Positions 6,628 to 14,114 of a stretch of DNA of 14,114 nt are shown here, piece after piece (position 1 is the first letter of the stretch; each line of letters opens with the position of its first letter). Below the pieces are notes generated by a model that saw only the letters and a list, made by a program, of their open reading frames with translations, was not told where the DNA came from and did not search any database. The DNA is taken from NCBI GenBank assembly GCA_001872995.1, contig MNXO01000166.1, forward strand, positions 1 through 14,114. Reading direction: 5' to 3'. The stretch comes from Bacteroidetes bacterium CG2_30_32_10. Its GTDB lineage: Bacteria; Bacteroidota; Bacteroidia; Bacteroidales; CG2-30-32-10. The position numbers were made by a program, and so were the translations under genes.

Positions 6628-7623
6628 ATGATACCAAATATACATTTTGCACATCCTTGGTTCTTCCTGCTTTTTGCCATTATTCCACTTCTAATTGTAT
6701 GGTATTGGTTTAAAAACAAGAAACGACACAGTGAAATTAATTTTTCTTCGATTGATGTTTTTACAAAAGCAAAAAAATCTTTTAAAATTCAATTTATTCA
6801 TGTTCTTTTTGTTTTGCGAATACTCGTTTTATCATTATTAATCGTTGTATTAGCTAGACCACAAACAAGTTTAAGCAAAAAGGATATTAAAGTAGAAGGA
6901 ATAGACATTGTAATGACAATGGATATATCTGGAAGTATGCTGGCAGAAGACTTTTCACCGAATCGACTTGAAGCTTCCAAAGAAGTAGCAATGGATTTCA
7001 TCAACTCACGACCTAACGATAGAATTGGATTGGTTGTGTTTAGTAGCGAAGCATTTACTCAATGTCCGCTCACTTCAGACCACGCAGTGTTGTTTAACCT
7101 TTTTGGAGCGGTTAAATATGGAATGATTGATGATGGAACAGCACTTGGAGATGCTTTGGCTACTTCCGTTAATAGATTAAAAAACAGCAAAGCGGTTAGC
7201 AAAGTAGTTATTTTACTAACCGATGGCGTTAATAACGCTGGCTCTATAGACCCTAAAACTGCTGCCGAAATCGCCAAATTATATGGTATTAGAGTTTATA
7301 CTATTGGCGTTGGCACTATAGGGATGGCTCGTTATCCTTTTCAAAATATGGGAGTTGTTCAATACCAAAATATTGAAGTTAAAATTGACGAAGAACTGCT
7401 TAAAAATATTGCTCAAATGACTAATGGTAAATATTTTAGAGCTACCAATAAAGATAAATTAGAAAGCATTTACAAAGAAATTGACCAACTCGAAAAATCG
7501 AAAATTGATGTAACGGAATATCAAAACAGAAAAGAAGAGTTTTTGCCATTCATTATTATTGCTGGTTTATTGCTTTTATTAGAAATATTACTTAAAAATA
7601 CTATATTTAGAACAATTCCTTAA
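6628..7623 (+). CDS. batA: BatA, vWA-domain membrane protein
   Basis: A 331-aa protein with two N-terminal membrane helices (about 10-27 and 57-76), then a vWA domain and a C-terminal membrane helix (about 308-324). The MIDAS is complete: DISGS (D99, S101, S103), Thr171 in DDGTALGDAL, and Asp199 in LLTDGVNNAG. The ARPQ boundary before the domain and SMLAEDF after the first MIDAS loop are typical of BatA. The vWA domain binds a divalent metal and usually mediates protein contacts. BatA is the first named member of the aerotolerance operon and is probably a MoxR client or complex subunit. It is 12 bp upstream of batB, to which it is clearly paralogous. Confidence 0.93.
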   Translation: MIPNIHFAHPWFFLLFAIIPLLIVWYWFKNKKRHSEINFSSIDVFTKAKKSFKIQFIHVLFVLRILVLSLLIVVLARPQTSLSKKDIKVEGIDIVMTMDISGSMLAEDFSPNRLEASKEVAMDFINSRPNDRIGLVVFSSEAFTQCPLTSDHAVLFNLFGAVKYGMIDDGTALGDALATSVNRLKNSKAVSKVVILLTDGVNNAGSIDPKTAAEIAKLYGIRVYTIGVGTIGMARYPFQNMGVVQYQNIEVKIDEELLKNIAQMTNGKYFRATNKDKLESIYKEIDQLEKSKIDVTEYQNRKEEFLPFIIIAGLLLLLEILLKNTIFRTIP

Positions 7624-7635
7624 AACTATTGAAAC

Positions 7636-8688
7636 ATGTTTCGATTTGAACATACTTATTTCCTATATTTTTTATTGCTGATTCCATTATTGGTATTGCT
7701 TTATATTCTTATCATTAGAAAAAGGAAACAAGCAATTCGTCAATTTGGCGATATCAATGTTATTTCGCAATTGATGCCATCGGTTTCAAATATTCGCCCT
7801 GTATTTAAGTTTAGTATTTTATTGCTTGCATTGTCGTTTCTAATTATTGGACTGGCAAATCCACAAATTGGTTCTAAAGTTGAAAAAGTCAAACGTTCTG
7901 GTGTGGATTTAGTGATTGCTTTGGATGTTTCAAATAGTATGCTTGCAGAAGATATTAAACCAAGTCGTTTAGAAAGAGCAAAGCAAGCCATTATGAAATT
8001 GATTGATAAATTGGAAGATGATAGAATTGGAGTGATTGTTTTTGCAGGGAAAGCTTATACTCAACTTCCAATTACTTCCGATTATGGAGCTGCCAAACTA
8101 TTTGTTTCTACAGTAACAACCAATATGATACCTACACAAGGCACTTCTATTGGTGCTGCCATCGAATTGGCTGATAAATCATTCGATTTTAAAATGACTG
8201 GGAAAAATAAAGCCATTATCATTATTACTGATGGCGAAAACCACGAAGACGATGCAATAGCGGCAGCCAAAGAAGAAGCCAAAAAAGGAGTTTTTGTGCA
8301 TACACTAGGAATGGGCTTGCCCGATGGTGCTCCAATTCCTATTTATGAAGACGGAAAACTGACGGGTTATAAAAAAGACAATGAAGATAAAACCGTAATC
8401 ACCAAACTTGATGAAACAATGTTGCAGCAAATTGCAGCTACAGGAAATGGAATTTATATAAGAGCTAATAATACTGAAGTTGGCTTAAATGTGATAATGA
8501 AAGAGATTGCCAAAATGGAAAAAAAAGATTTTGAAAGCAAGCTTTTCTCTAATTATAAAGACCATTTCTATTATTTCATAGAATTAGCCCTGATATTATT
8601 AATCATAGAATTATTGTTATTTGAAAAGAAAAGCAAATTGATGAGTAAAGTCAATTTATTTGGTCAAAACAAAACTATTAATCATTAA
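7636..8688 (+). CDS. batB: BatB, vWA-domain membrane protein
   Basis: A 350-aa paralogue of BatA with the same plan: membrane helices at about 9-28 and 57-74, a vWA domain, and a C-terminal membrane helix (about 313-329). The MIDAS residues are D97, S99 and S101 in DVSNS, T170 in TQGTSIGAAI, and D199 in IITDGENHEDD. The TDGENHE segment and the following LGMGLPDGAPIPI are characteristic of BatB, which separates it from BatA. Its stop is 4 bp before the likely batC start, so the two are probably translationally coupled. It is expected to form a membrane complex with BatA and the TPR protein BatC. Confidence 0.93.
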   Translation: MFRFEHTYFLYFLLLIPLLVLLYILIIRKRKQAIRQFGDINVISQLMPSVSNIRPVFKFSILLLALSFLIIGLANPQIGSKVEKVKRSGVDLVIALDVSNSMLAEDIKPSRLERAKQAIMKLIDKLEDDRIGVIVFAGKAYTQLPITSDYGAAKLFVSTVTTNMIPTQGTSIGAAIELADKSFDFKMTGKNKAIIIITDGENHEDDAIAAAKEEAKKGVFVHTLGMGLPDGAPIPIYEDGKLTGYKKDNEDKTVITKLDETMLQQIAATGNGIYIRANNTEVGLNVIMKEIAKMEKKDFESKLFSNYKDHFYYFIELALILLIIELLLFEKKSKLMSKVNLFGQNKTINH

Positions 8689-8692
8689 GCAA

Positions 8693-9367
8693 ATGAAGCA
8701 CATTACAATTGTATTGATTTTATTGATTTCTTCAACATTGATATATGCTCAAGAATCGCAGAAGTTATTACGCTCAGGTAATAAGCTCTATAATAATGGA
8801 AAATTCAAGGAAGCAGAAATTGATTATCGCAAATCATTCGAGAAAAATAAAGATTATTACAAAGGAATGTTTAATCTTGGCGATGCCTTATACAAACAAA
8901 ATAATTTTACCGAATCTGCCAATGTTTTCAAGCTATTGACGCAAAATAATGATTTAGATAAAACTGTAAAATCAAAAGCCTTCCATAATTTAGGAAACTC
9001 TTTGTTGCAAGATAAAAAGTATGAAGAAAGCATCAATGCTTATAAAAATGCCTTAAAACTCAAGCCAAACGACAATGATACAAAATACAACTTGGCTTAT
9101 GCCCAGAAAAAATTAATTCAACAACAACAACAGCAAAATAAGGACAATAAAGATAATAAAGACCAGCAAAAACAAAACAAACCTCAGGATAACAAAGATA
9201 AAAAAGAGGACAAGAAAGAACAACAACAGCAACAAAAAAATGAAATAAGTAAAGAAGATGCCGAAAAAATGTTAAATGCACTGTTGAATCAAGAAAAAAA
9301 CCTTCAGGATAAAAAGAAAAAAGATAGTGCCAAAGTTGTTAATTCAAGTTTCTTAAAAGATTGGTAA
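8693..9367 (+). CDS. batC: BatC, exported TPR protein
   Basis: A 224-aa protein. The start is placed at ATG 8693 because it gives a signal peptide (MKHITIVLILLISSTLIYAQ) directly behind the batB stop; the frame is open upstream to a TTG at 8660 inside batB, but that would spoil the signal peptide. The mature protein has three TPR-like units (about 22-55, 56-90, 93-127) with NLGDALYKQNNFTESANVF and NLGNSLLQDKKYEESINAY. A low-complexity Gln/Lys/Asp-rich linker (about 143-185) and a short charged C-terminal helix (about 187-212) follow. TPRs are protein-binding scaffolds, presumably periplasmic and docking onto BatA/BatB. The TPR region is the conserved part; the linker is likely to vary among relatives. 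Confidence 0.9.
   Translation: MKHITIVLILLISSTLIYAQESQKLLRSGNKLYNNGKFKEAEIDYRKSFEKNKDYYKGMFNLGDALYKQNNFTESANVFKLLTQNNDLDKTVKSKAFHNLGNSLLQDKKYEESINAYKNALKLKPNDNDTKYNLAYAQKKLIQQQQQQNKDNKDNKDQQKQNKPQDNKDKKEDKKEQQQQQKNEISKEDAEKMLNALLNQEKNLQDKKKKDSAKVVNSSFLKDW
9119..9238 (+). repeat. CAA/CAG-rich low-complexity tract inside batC
   Basis: Two short CAA/CAG runs encoding poly-Gln (about residues 143-148 and 177-181 of BatC) bracket repeated AATAAAGA-type units encoding NKDNKD, QNK and NKDKKEDKKE. It is a coding microsatellite that could change length by slippage without shifting the frame when whole triplets are gained or lost. Confidence 0.65.
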
Positions 9368-9372
9368 ATTTG
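9365..9372 (+). promoter_or_regulatory. Possible internal promoter ahead of batD
   Basis: TAAATTTG matches the -7 consensus TAnnTTTG exactly and overlaps the batC stop codon, 28 bp before the batD ATG. This is the right distance for a leader of about 20 nt. No good TTTG -33 box is seen at the proper spacing, and in AT-rich DNA such a match can arise by chance. If active it would allow batD-batE expression apart from the main promoter. Confidence 0.3.
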
Positions 9373-9400
9373 CAACCTTAAAGCATATAGAATTTATAAA

Positions 9401-11281
9401 ATGAAAAATAAGTTAATATTTTCTTTTTTACTTTTATTATCGTTTGTAAAACTTGGTTTAGCTGATAACATTCAGTTTACTGCTACAGCCAAAACAAATG
9501 TAAGTGTGGGCGAAAAGTTTGTAATTACCTATTCGCTTAATACAAATAGTGCTGCCAATTTCGAATCGCCATCATTTAATGGTTTCACCGTTTTATCTGG
9601 TCCCAACCAATCGAGCAGCTCCAGCATGCAAATTTATAATGGGAAAACAATACAATCAGTAAGTTATTCTATTACCTATATTGTGATGGCTAATAATGAA
9701 GGGAAGTTTACAATTTCTCCAGCTACTGTTTTTATTAATGGGAAAACATATAAATCTAATTCCTTAAACATCAATGTGGGCAAAGGAAATAGCTCAACAC
9801 AATCGGCTGGAAACAATAAAAATCAGCACAATCAAACAGTTCAAGAGAATAATACTCCTACCAATGTTAGCGACAAAGATATTTTTTTAAAAGCTAGCAC
9901 CGATAAAAAATCTGTTGTGCAAGGAGAACAAATTATTGTAACTTATAAAATATACACCAACGTTCAAATTTCGCAATATGTTATTAATAAACTTCCATCT
10001 TATAGTGGATTTTGGTCTCAAGATATTACAGGGAAAAATAATAATGTGAAACAGTATAACGAAGATGTTAATGGAAAATCTTATGCGGTTGCAGAAATTA
10101 GAAAAGTAGCTTTATTCCCTCAAAAAAGCGGCACATTAACCATTGAGCCACTCGAAGTAGAGTGTCTGGCACAAATAAAAACCAAAAGTAAAAAAGACCC
10201 TTTTGGTGATATTTTTAATGACCCATTTTTTTCTGGTTTCTCCAATTCGTTTTTCGATTCGTATCAAAATGTTAAAAGAGTTTTAAATTCTAATTCATTA
10301 AATATAAACATAGAACCCTTACCCGAAACCAATAAACCCAATGATTTTAATGGTGCTGTCGGAAACTTAAGCATAAGTTCTACTATTGACAATACTGATG
10401 TTAAAACAGGAGACGCAATTACGCTGAAAGTAACCATTTCGGGCAGTGGTAATTTATCTTTAATAGATAAGCTCAAAATAAATTTCCCTCCCGATTTTGA
10501 AGTATATGACCCAAAAATTGTTGACAACATAACCTTAGGTTCTGACGGAATGAAAGGGAGTAGAACATTTGAATACCTCATAATTCCTAGAAATGCAGGT
10601 CAATTTACGATTAACCCAGTTTCTTTTAGCTATTATGATTTAAATAAAAAACAATACATCACGCAAACCACCGATTCCTATAACTTAAACATTGCCAAAG
10701 GTAACGGAAATGAGTCAAATGTTTCAATAAATGCCGTCAACAAAGAAGATATTAAATATATCGGCAGTGATATAAGATACATTAAGAAAAATAATTTTAA
10801 TCTTAAACAAACAACCCATGTATTCTTTGGTTCTTTGCTATTTTGGGGTTTATTTTTGATTCCTATTTTGTTATTTATTTTATTTGTAGTTATTTGGCGT
10901 AAAAAAATTAAAGAAAACAACAATATCGCTTTAATGAAAAATAAAAAAGCTACCAAAATTGCTCAAAATAGATTAAAGAAAGCTCAACTATACTTAAAAG
11001 ATAATAATTCCAATGCTTTTTACGAAGAAATCTTCAAAGCACTTTGGGGTTACTTAAGTGATAAATTAAATATTCCTGTTTCGGAGCTATCTAAAGAGAC
11101 TGCTGGCGATGCTTTATTAAACAAGTCTGTAACAGAAAGTACCAGCCATCAATTTATAGAAACATTAAATGATTGTGAGTTTGCCAGATTTGCTCCTGGT
11201 GGTAATACCTCTCAAACAATGGATTCTGTATATTCTGAAGCTTTAAATATTATCAGTATTATTGAAAAAGAACTTAAGTAA
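9401..11281 (+). CDS. batD: BatD, membrane-anchored multi-domain protein
   Basis: A 626-aa protein of the BatD family (PF13584). It has a signal peptide (about 1-21) and an N-terminal beta-sandwich (QFTATAKTNVSVGEKFVITYSL, about 25-127). An Asn/Gln/Ser-rich linker (about 128-158) leads to a second beta domain (about 160-306, with the VVQGEQIIVTYKIYTN repeat of the first domain's pattern) and a third (about 318-432, with DVKTGDAITLKVTISGSGNL). One membrane helix (about 474-499) is followed by a basic stop and a cytoplasmic helical domain (about 510-626) related to the DUF4381 C-terminus. The repeated Ig-like domains suggest a periplasmic adhesion or scaffold role; no catalytic motif is seen. 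It is 33 bp after batC and 7 bp before batE. Confidence 0.92.
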   Translation: MKNKLIFSFLLLLSFVKLGLADNIQFTATAKTNVSVGEKFVITYSLNTNSAANFESPSFNGFTVLSGPNQSSSSSMQIYNGKTIQSVSYSITYIVMANNEGKFTISPATVFINGKTYKSNSLNINVGKGNSSTQSAGNNKNQHNQTVQENNTPTNVSDKDIFLKASTDKKSVVQGEQIIVTYKIYTNVQISQYVINKLPSYSGFWSQDITGKNNNVKQYNEDVNGKSYAVAEIRKVALFPQKSGTLTIEPLEVECLAQIKTKSKKDPFGDIFNDPFFSGFSNSFFDSYQNVKRVLNSNSLNINIEPLPETNKPNDFNGAVGNLSISSTIDNTDVKTGDAITLKVTISGSGNLSLIDKLKINFPPDFEVYDPKIVDNITLGSDGMKGSRTFEYLIIPRNAGQFTINPVSFSYYDLNKKQYITQTTDSYNLNIAKGNGNESNVSINAVNKEDIKYIGSDIRYIKKNNFNLKQTTHVFFGSLLFWGLFLIPILLFILFVVIWRKKIKENNNIALMKNKKATKIAQNRLKKAQLYLKDNNSNAFYEEIFKALWGYLSDKLNIPVSELSKETAGDALLNKSVTESTSHQFIETLNDCEFARFAPGGNTSQTMDSVYSEALNIISIIEKELK

Positions 11282-11288
11282 TTGAAAT

Positions 11289-12074
11289 ATGATGAAAACA
11301 CTTATCAACAAACCATATAAATATACTTTTGCTTTTTTATTAATCCTTTTAATCTATTTGGGAAATCTCAAAGCGCAGGATAACTACATTACTCTTGATA
11401 AAGCAAATAATGAATACACCAAAGGTAATTACCAGAATGCGATCGACTTGTATTTGCAAATAGTTAAAACAGGATACGAGGCTCCGGAATTATATTACAA
11501 CCTTGGTAATGCTTATTTTAAAAGCAATAGCTTGCCTTATGCTATTTTATATTTTGAGAAAGCAAAGAAATTAAATCCTACTGACGAAGATATTGAATAT
11601 AATATTAAGGTGGTAAATAATAAGTTGATTGATAAAATTGATATTGTACCTGAATTGTTTTATATTAGATGGTGGAAAGCTATTAATAGTCAAAGCTCTG
11701 CCAATGGTTGGGCTTTAATTTCAATAATATCGCTATGTATATTTCTATTATTAGTTGCAATTTATTTGTTTTCTTATAAAATGTTGCTTCGAAAGCTCGG
11801 CTTTTCTTTTAGTTTTGTATTCTTATTAATCACATTACTTGCGTTAAACTTTTCTTTTATACAAAAAAGACAAAGTACAAATAGCAATGAAGCCATTGTT
11901 TTTTCTCCATCTGTGAGTGTTAAAAGTTCTCCTGATGCCAATAGTGTTGATTTATTTGTAATCCACGAAGGAATCAAAGTAGAAATTACCGATAATATTG
12001 GCGATTGGTCCGAAATGAAAATTGCTAATGGCAGCAAAGGCTGGATTAAGAAAGAAGAATATCAGAAAATATAA
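11289..12074 (+). CDS. batE: BatE, TPR and SH3-like membrane protein
   Basis: A 261-aa protein; two adjacent ATGs (11289, 11292) are both possible starts. A signal peptide (about 1-29, ending LKAQ) is followed by two TPR units (about 34-99; YYNLGNAYFKSNSLPYAILYFEKAKKLNP). A hinge with RWWKAI comes next, then two membrane helices (about 141-162 and 171-191) and a C-terminal bacterial SH3-like domain (about 200-260; SPSVSVKSSPDANSVDLFVIHEGIKVEI and WSEMKIANGSKGWI). With a cleaved signal and two helices, TPR and SH3 would both be periplasmic. The SH3 part may contact peptidoglycan or a partner protein. It is the last gene of the operon. Its stop is 18 bp from the convergent EnvC-like gene's stop, and no clear intrinsic terminator separates them. 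Confidence 0.9.
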   Translation: MMKTLINKPYKYTFAFLLILLIYLGNLKAQDNYITLDKANNEYTKGNYQNAIDLYLQIVKTGYEAPELYYNLGNAYFKSNSLPYAILYFEKAKKLNPTDEDIEYNIKVVNNKLIDKIDIVPELFYIRWWKAINSQSSANGWALISIISLCIFLLLVAIYLFSYKMLLRKLGFSFSFVFLLITLLALNFSFIQKRQSTNSNEAIVFSPSVSVKSSPDANSVDLFVIHEGIKVEITDNIGDWSEMKIANGSKGWIKKEEYQKI

Positions 12075-12092
12075 TATTTAAAAGAATCATGC

Positions 12093-13343
12093 TTATTTGG
12101 CAATCCAATTTTGTGGATTCTGTCGCGAAGAACCATACCAAATCTGAAATTTCAATTCAGTTTTAGAGTCATTGCTGTCAATCAAACCTATGTTCTGCTT
12201 GGTTTTTACAGTTTCACCAACCACTACAAACACACTTGATAAATTAACATACACACTCAAATAATCGCCATGCCTTATAATTACCGCTTTATTGCTTGAG
12301 CCTGGTATTGAAATAATACCTGAAACTTTGCCGTTAAAAATGGCACGCGCATTCGTACCAGCATTGGTTGAAATGTCTATACCGTCATTTTTTATTTTCA
12401 CATCAGGAAATAAAGGATGTTGATGTTCGCCAAAGGTACTGGTAATAATGCCATTTTCGGTGGGCCATGGTAATTTCCCTTTGTTTTCAGCAAAATCAGC
12501 AGAAAGTTTTATTTCGGTTGGGGTTAATGAAATACCTGTATTCGTTTTAACCTTACCCGATTTATTAGTTGCTTTTTTTATCTCTTCTGCAATAATAGCT
12601 TCAATCATCGACTGCATTTTTTTGGCAGCATTTTCCTTTTCTTTGATGGTTTTTACGAGTTCTTTCTGTTTAAGTTTAAGGTCGGTAATACTCTTATTTT
12701 TCTCAGCAATTTCAATTGACAAAGATTTTTTCTCCTTTTCCTGTTCATTCAACAAAATCTTCATCTCCGCTTTTTTTAATTCTAGATTACTAAGCTTTAA
12801 ATTGATTTGTTGCTGCGTGAATGTTATCTTTTCGGCTTGTTTCTTGCGATAGGCTGAATATTGTTGCAAATAAAGCATTCTGAGATAAGCCTGATTAAAA
12901 TCGGCTGCCGAAAAAATAAACATCATTCGATCATAAGAGCTACGATTCTTGTATGCAAAGCAAATCATTTTAGCATAATTCTCTTTTAAAGTTTTAAGGA
13001 TCGCGTTAAGCGTATTTATACTGTCTGTTTTTTGTTTTATCAGTATGTTAAGACTATCAACTTCATCGTTGATAATGCTAATCAATTCCTGCCTTTGTGT
13101 TATTTTTGTATTTAAAAGGATAAGTTGATTAAGAGAGAGCTTGGTAGTTTGTTTTGTTTCATTCAGTAGTTTGTTGGTATAAATAATTTCTGCTTCAAGC
13201 TTCTTCTTGTCTTTTTGAAGCTTTTCTTTGTTGGTTTGTGAATAAACATTGGCGTTTATAAAACAAAATAGTAAACAAATGATTGTTAATCTAATATTTA
13301 AACCAAATACCTTTATAATACTTTGCTGTTGTAATTTTTCCAT
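12093..13343 (-). CDS. EnvC-like murein hydrolase activator (degenerate LytM/M23 domain)
   Basis: A 416-aa exported protein starting at ATG 13343-13341. It has a signal peptide or anchor (hydrophobic about 19-31, with VYSQ as a possible cleavage site), a long coiled coil (about 37-255) with the central FAYKNRSSYDRMMFIFSAADFNQAYLRMLYLQQYSAYR segment typical of EnvC proteins, and a C-terminal LytM/M23 domain (about 295-412). The Zn ligands are lost: the HxxxD His is Asn319 (KNDGID; D323 kept), and the HxH region reads ELKF (Glu396, Lys398). The helper His of the usual YxHL is Asn367. It should therefore not cut peptidoglycan but activate an amidase, as E. coli EnvC does. It lies 40 bp behind the DUF4292 gene in the same direction, an arrangement common in Bacteroidetes. 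Confidence 0.88.
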   Translation of the reverse strand: MEKLQQQSIIKVFGLNIRLTIICLLFCFINANVYSQTNKEKLQKDKKKLEAEIIYTNKLLNETKQTTKLSLNQLILLNTKITQRQELISIINDEVDSLNILIKQKTDSINTLNAILKTLKENYAKMICFAYKNRSSYDRMMFIFSAADFNQAYLRMLYLQQYSAYRKKQAEKITFTQQQINLKLSNLELKKAEMKILLNEQEKEKKSLSIEIAEKNKSITDLKLKQKELVKTIKEKENAAKKMQSMIEAIIAEEIKKATNKSGKVKTNTGISLTPTEIKLSADFAENKGKLPWPTENGIITSTFGEHQHPLFPDVKIKNDGIDISTNAGTNARAIFNGKVSGIISIPGSSNKAVIIRHGDYLSVYVNLSSVFVVVGETVKTKQNIGLIDSNDSKTELKFQIWYGSSRQNPQNWIAK

Positions 13344-13383
13344 AAATTATTAATATGTTTTCTAAGCTCAATTGAAGAAAACT

Positions 13384-14114
13384 TTATTCCATTTTAGTGT
13401 ATTTTTCGGGAATATTAAAAGGCATTTCAAAAGGTTTATCGATCTGTATTTTAGTATAATCAATAAGCATATTAAATTTTTTATCGGCAATCATTTCATA
13501 TTCTACATGGTAAGCAAATTTTTGGTTATTAACATCCGAAAATTGAGAATACTTAGCATCTATTTTACGCTTATCGTTTATTTCATTGATGGCTATTTTT
13601 TCTATTTTGAATGTTTCAGGGTTTATAAATATTTTCTGAAGCATTACTTTCAAGTTTTCGTTATCCTTAATAAATTTTTTAATTTTTCTTCTTCCAACGG
13701 TAGTAAGGGTGTACTTTTTATTTTCAATGGCAGCTTTAAACTTATCATTTTCATAATAAGATAAGTCATTGCCAACTATAAATGACTGTAATACGTCAAA
13801 ATCTAGATCAGTGTTAAGTAATGTATTGATATAATCGAATTTATCTGAAAGGTATGTTTGTTTTAATCTATTAATTAACTTAAGCGAATCGGGAGTTATT
13901 AGAACCCGCATCATTTCGATACCAACCGCAGGTGTAATAGATAACCACAAAGCAGTATCTCTTTTTAAACGAATATTTCCATAAAATGTGTTTGAGCTTT
14001 TATTTTCAATCACAGTAACGGTTATTTTAGAAGAAAATAGATTGTATTTTAATTCATTTTTCTTTAATTGCTCGAATAAATAATCGGCTCCTTGTTCTTT
14101 AATAGGTTTTCTAA
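13384..14114 (-). CDS. DUF4292 family protein, N-terminus off the window
   Basis: The frame is open from the window edge (14114) to TAA at 13386-13384, giving 243 codons; GTG 14013 is internal, because family-like sequence (FEQLKKNELKYNLFSSKITVTVIENKSSNTFYG) continues upstream of it. Landmarks of DUF4292 are RLKRDTALWLSITPAVGIEMMRVLITPDSLKLINR, then beta-rich sequence ending in PFEMPFNIPEKYTKME. The family is usually a lipoprotein of about 250-280 residues with a fold reminiscent of LolA/LolB-type lipid-binding barrels, but the lipobox would lie outside the window. Function is unknown. It is upstream of and probably co-transcribed with the EnvC-like gene, suggesting an envelope role. No promoter for it is in the window. 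Confidence 0.85.
   Translation of the reverse strand, partial: RKPIKEQGADYLFEQLKKNELKYNLFSSKITVTVIENKSSNTFYGNIRLKRDTALWLSITPAVGIEMMRVLITPDSLKLINRLKQTYLSDKFDYINTLLNTDLDFDVLQSFIVGNDLSYYENDKFKAAIENKKYTLTTVGRRKIKKFIKDNENLKVMLQKIFINPETFKIEKIAINEINDKRKIDAKYSQFSDVNNQKFAYHVEYEMIADKKFNMLIDYTKIQIDKPFEMPFNIPEKYTKME

Noticed and set aside
8660..8692. Upstream TTG start for batC
   Set aside because: It lies inside batB and adds charged residues before a clean signal peptide; ATG 8693 is better.
12102..12119. 6-bp inverted repeat (AATCCA / TGGATT) near the convergent gene ends, considered as a terminator
   Set aside because: It lies within the coding end of the EnvC-like gene, the stem is short and AT-rich, and no T tract follows on the plus strand.
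13372..13764. 130-aa plus-strand frame opposite the DUF4292 gene
   Set aside because: Its Phe/Ile/Tyr-rich sequence is the antisense of an AT-rich gene, and the opposite strand has clear family motifs.
14011..14013. GTG as the start of the DUF4292 protein
   Set aside because: The frame stays open to the window edge with family-like sequence, so the GTG is an internal Val codon.

Overview
The window is AT-rich DNA from a Bacteroidota (Bacteroidetes) bacterium. Three things point there. The gene set is the Bacteroidetes aerotolerance (bat) cluster in its usual order. The promoters match the TTTG / TAnnTTTG type of this phylum, and leaders are A-rich with little Shine-Dalgarno sequence. The secondary genes (DUF4292, a degenerate EnvC-type M23 protein, a four-helix-bundle IVP gene) are also typical. 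A genus cannot be named from the sequence alone.

Layout. (a) 1-~240: the 3' end of an IS630-type insertion sequence, which has cut off the C-terminal third of a histidine-phosphatase gene (213-626, minus). (b) 677-2764, minus: a 695-aa membrane protein with a MIDAS-bearing vWA-like domain, divergent from the main operon and just upstream of the broken phosphatase on the same strand. (c) 2765-3147: a divergent intergenic region with recognisable promoter elements facing both ways. (d) 3148-12074, plus: the bat operon, moxR - [inserted cassette] - DUF58 - DUF4381-like - batA - batB - batC - batD - batE. Apart from the moxR/DUF58 gap, genes are 0-33 bp apart. (e) 12093 to the window end, minus and convergent: an EnvC-like LytM protein, preceded by a DUF4292 gene that runs off the window.

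How the genes fit together: MoxR is an AAA+ ATPase thought to act as a chaperone on vWA-domain partners. DUF58, BatA and BatB each carry an intact DxSxS MIDAS. BatC and BatE supply periplasmic TPR surfaces, and BatD and the DUF4381-like protein are single-pass membrane proteins with large extracytoplasmic domains. The likely product is an envelope-associated complex. The cluster was named for aerotolerance in Bacteroides fragilis, but its biochemical role is unsettled.

The most unusual element is at about 4151-4645, between moxR and DUF58. A four-helix-bundle gene of the 23S-rRNA intervening-sequence-protein family, interrupted by one in-frame TAA, is flanked by short arrays of a ~15-bp repeat. 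The left and right arrays are in inverted orientation, so the transcript could fold into a long stem with the gene in the loop. This is the architecture of an rRNA intervening sequence, but here it lies inside a protein-coding operon.
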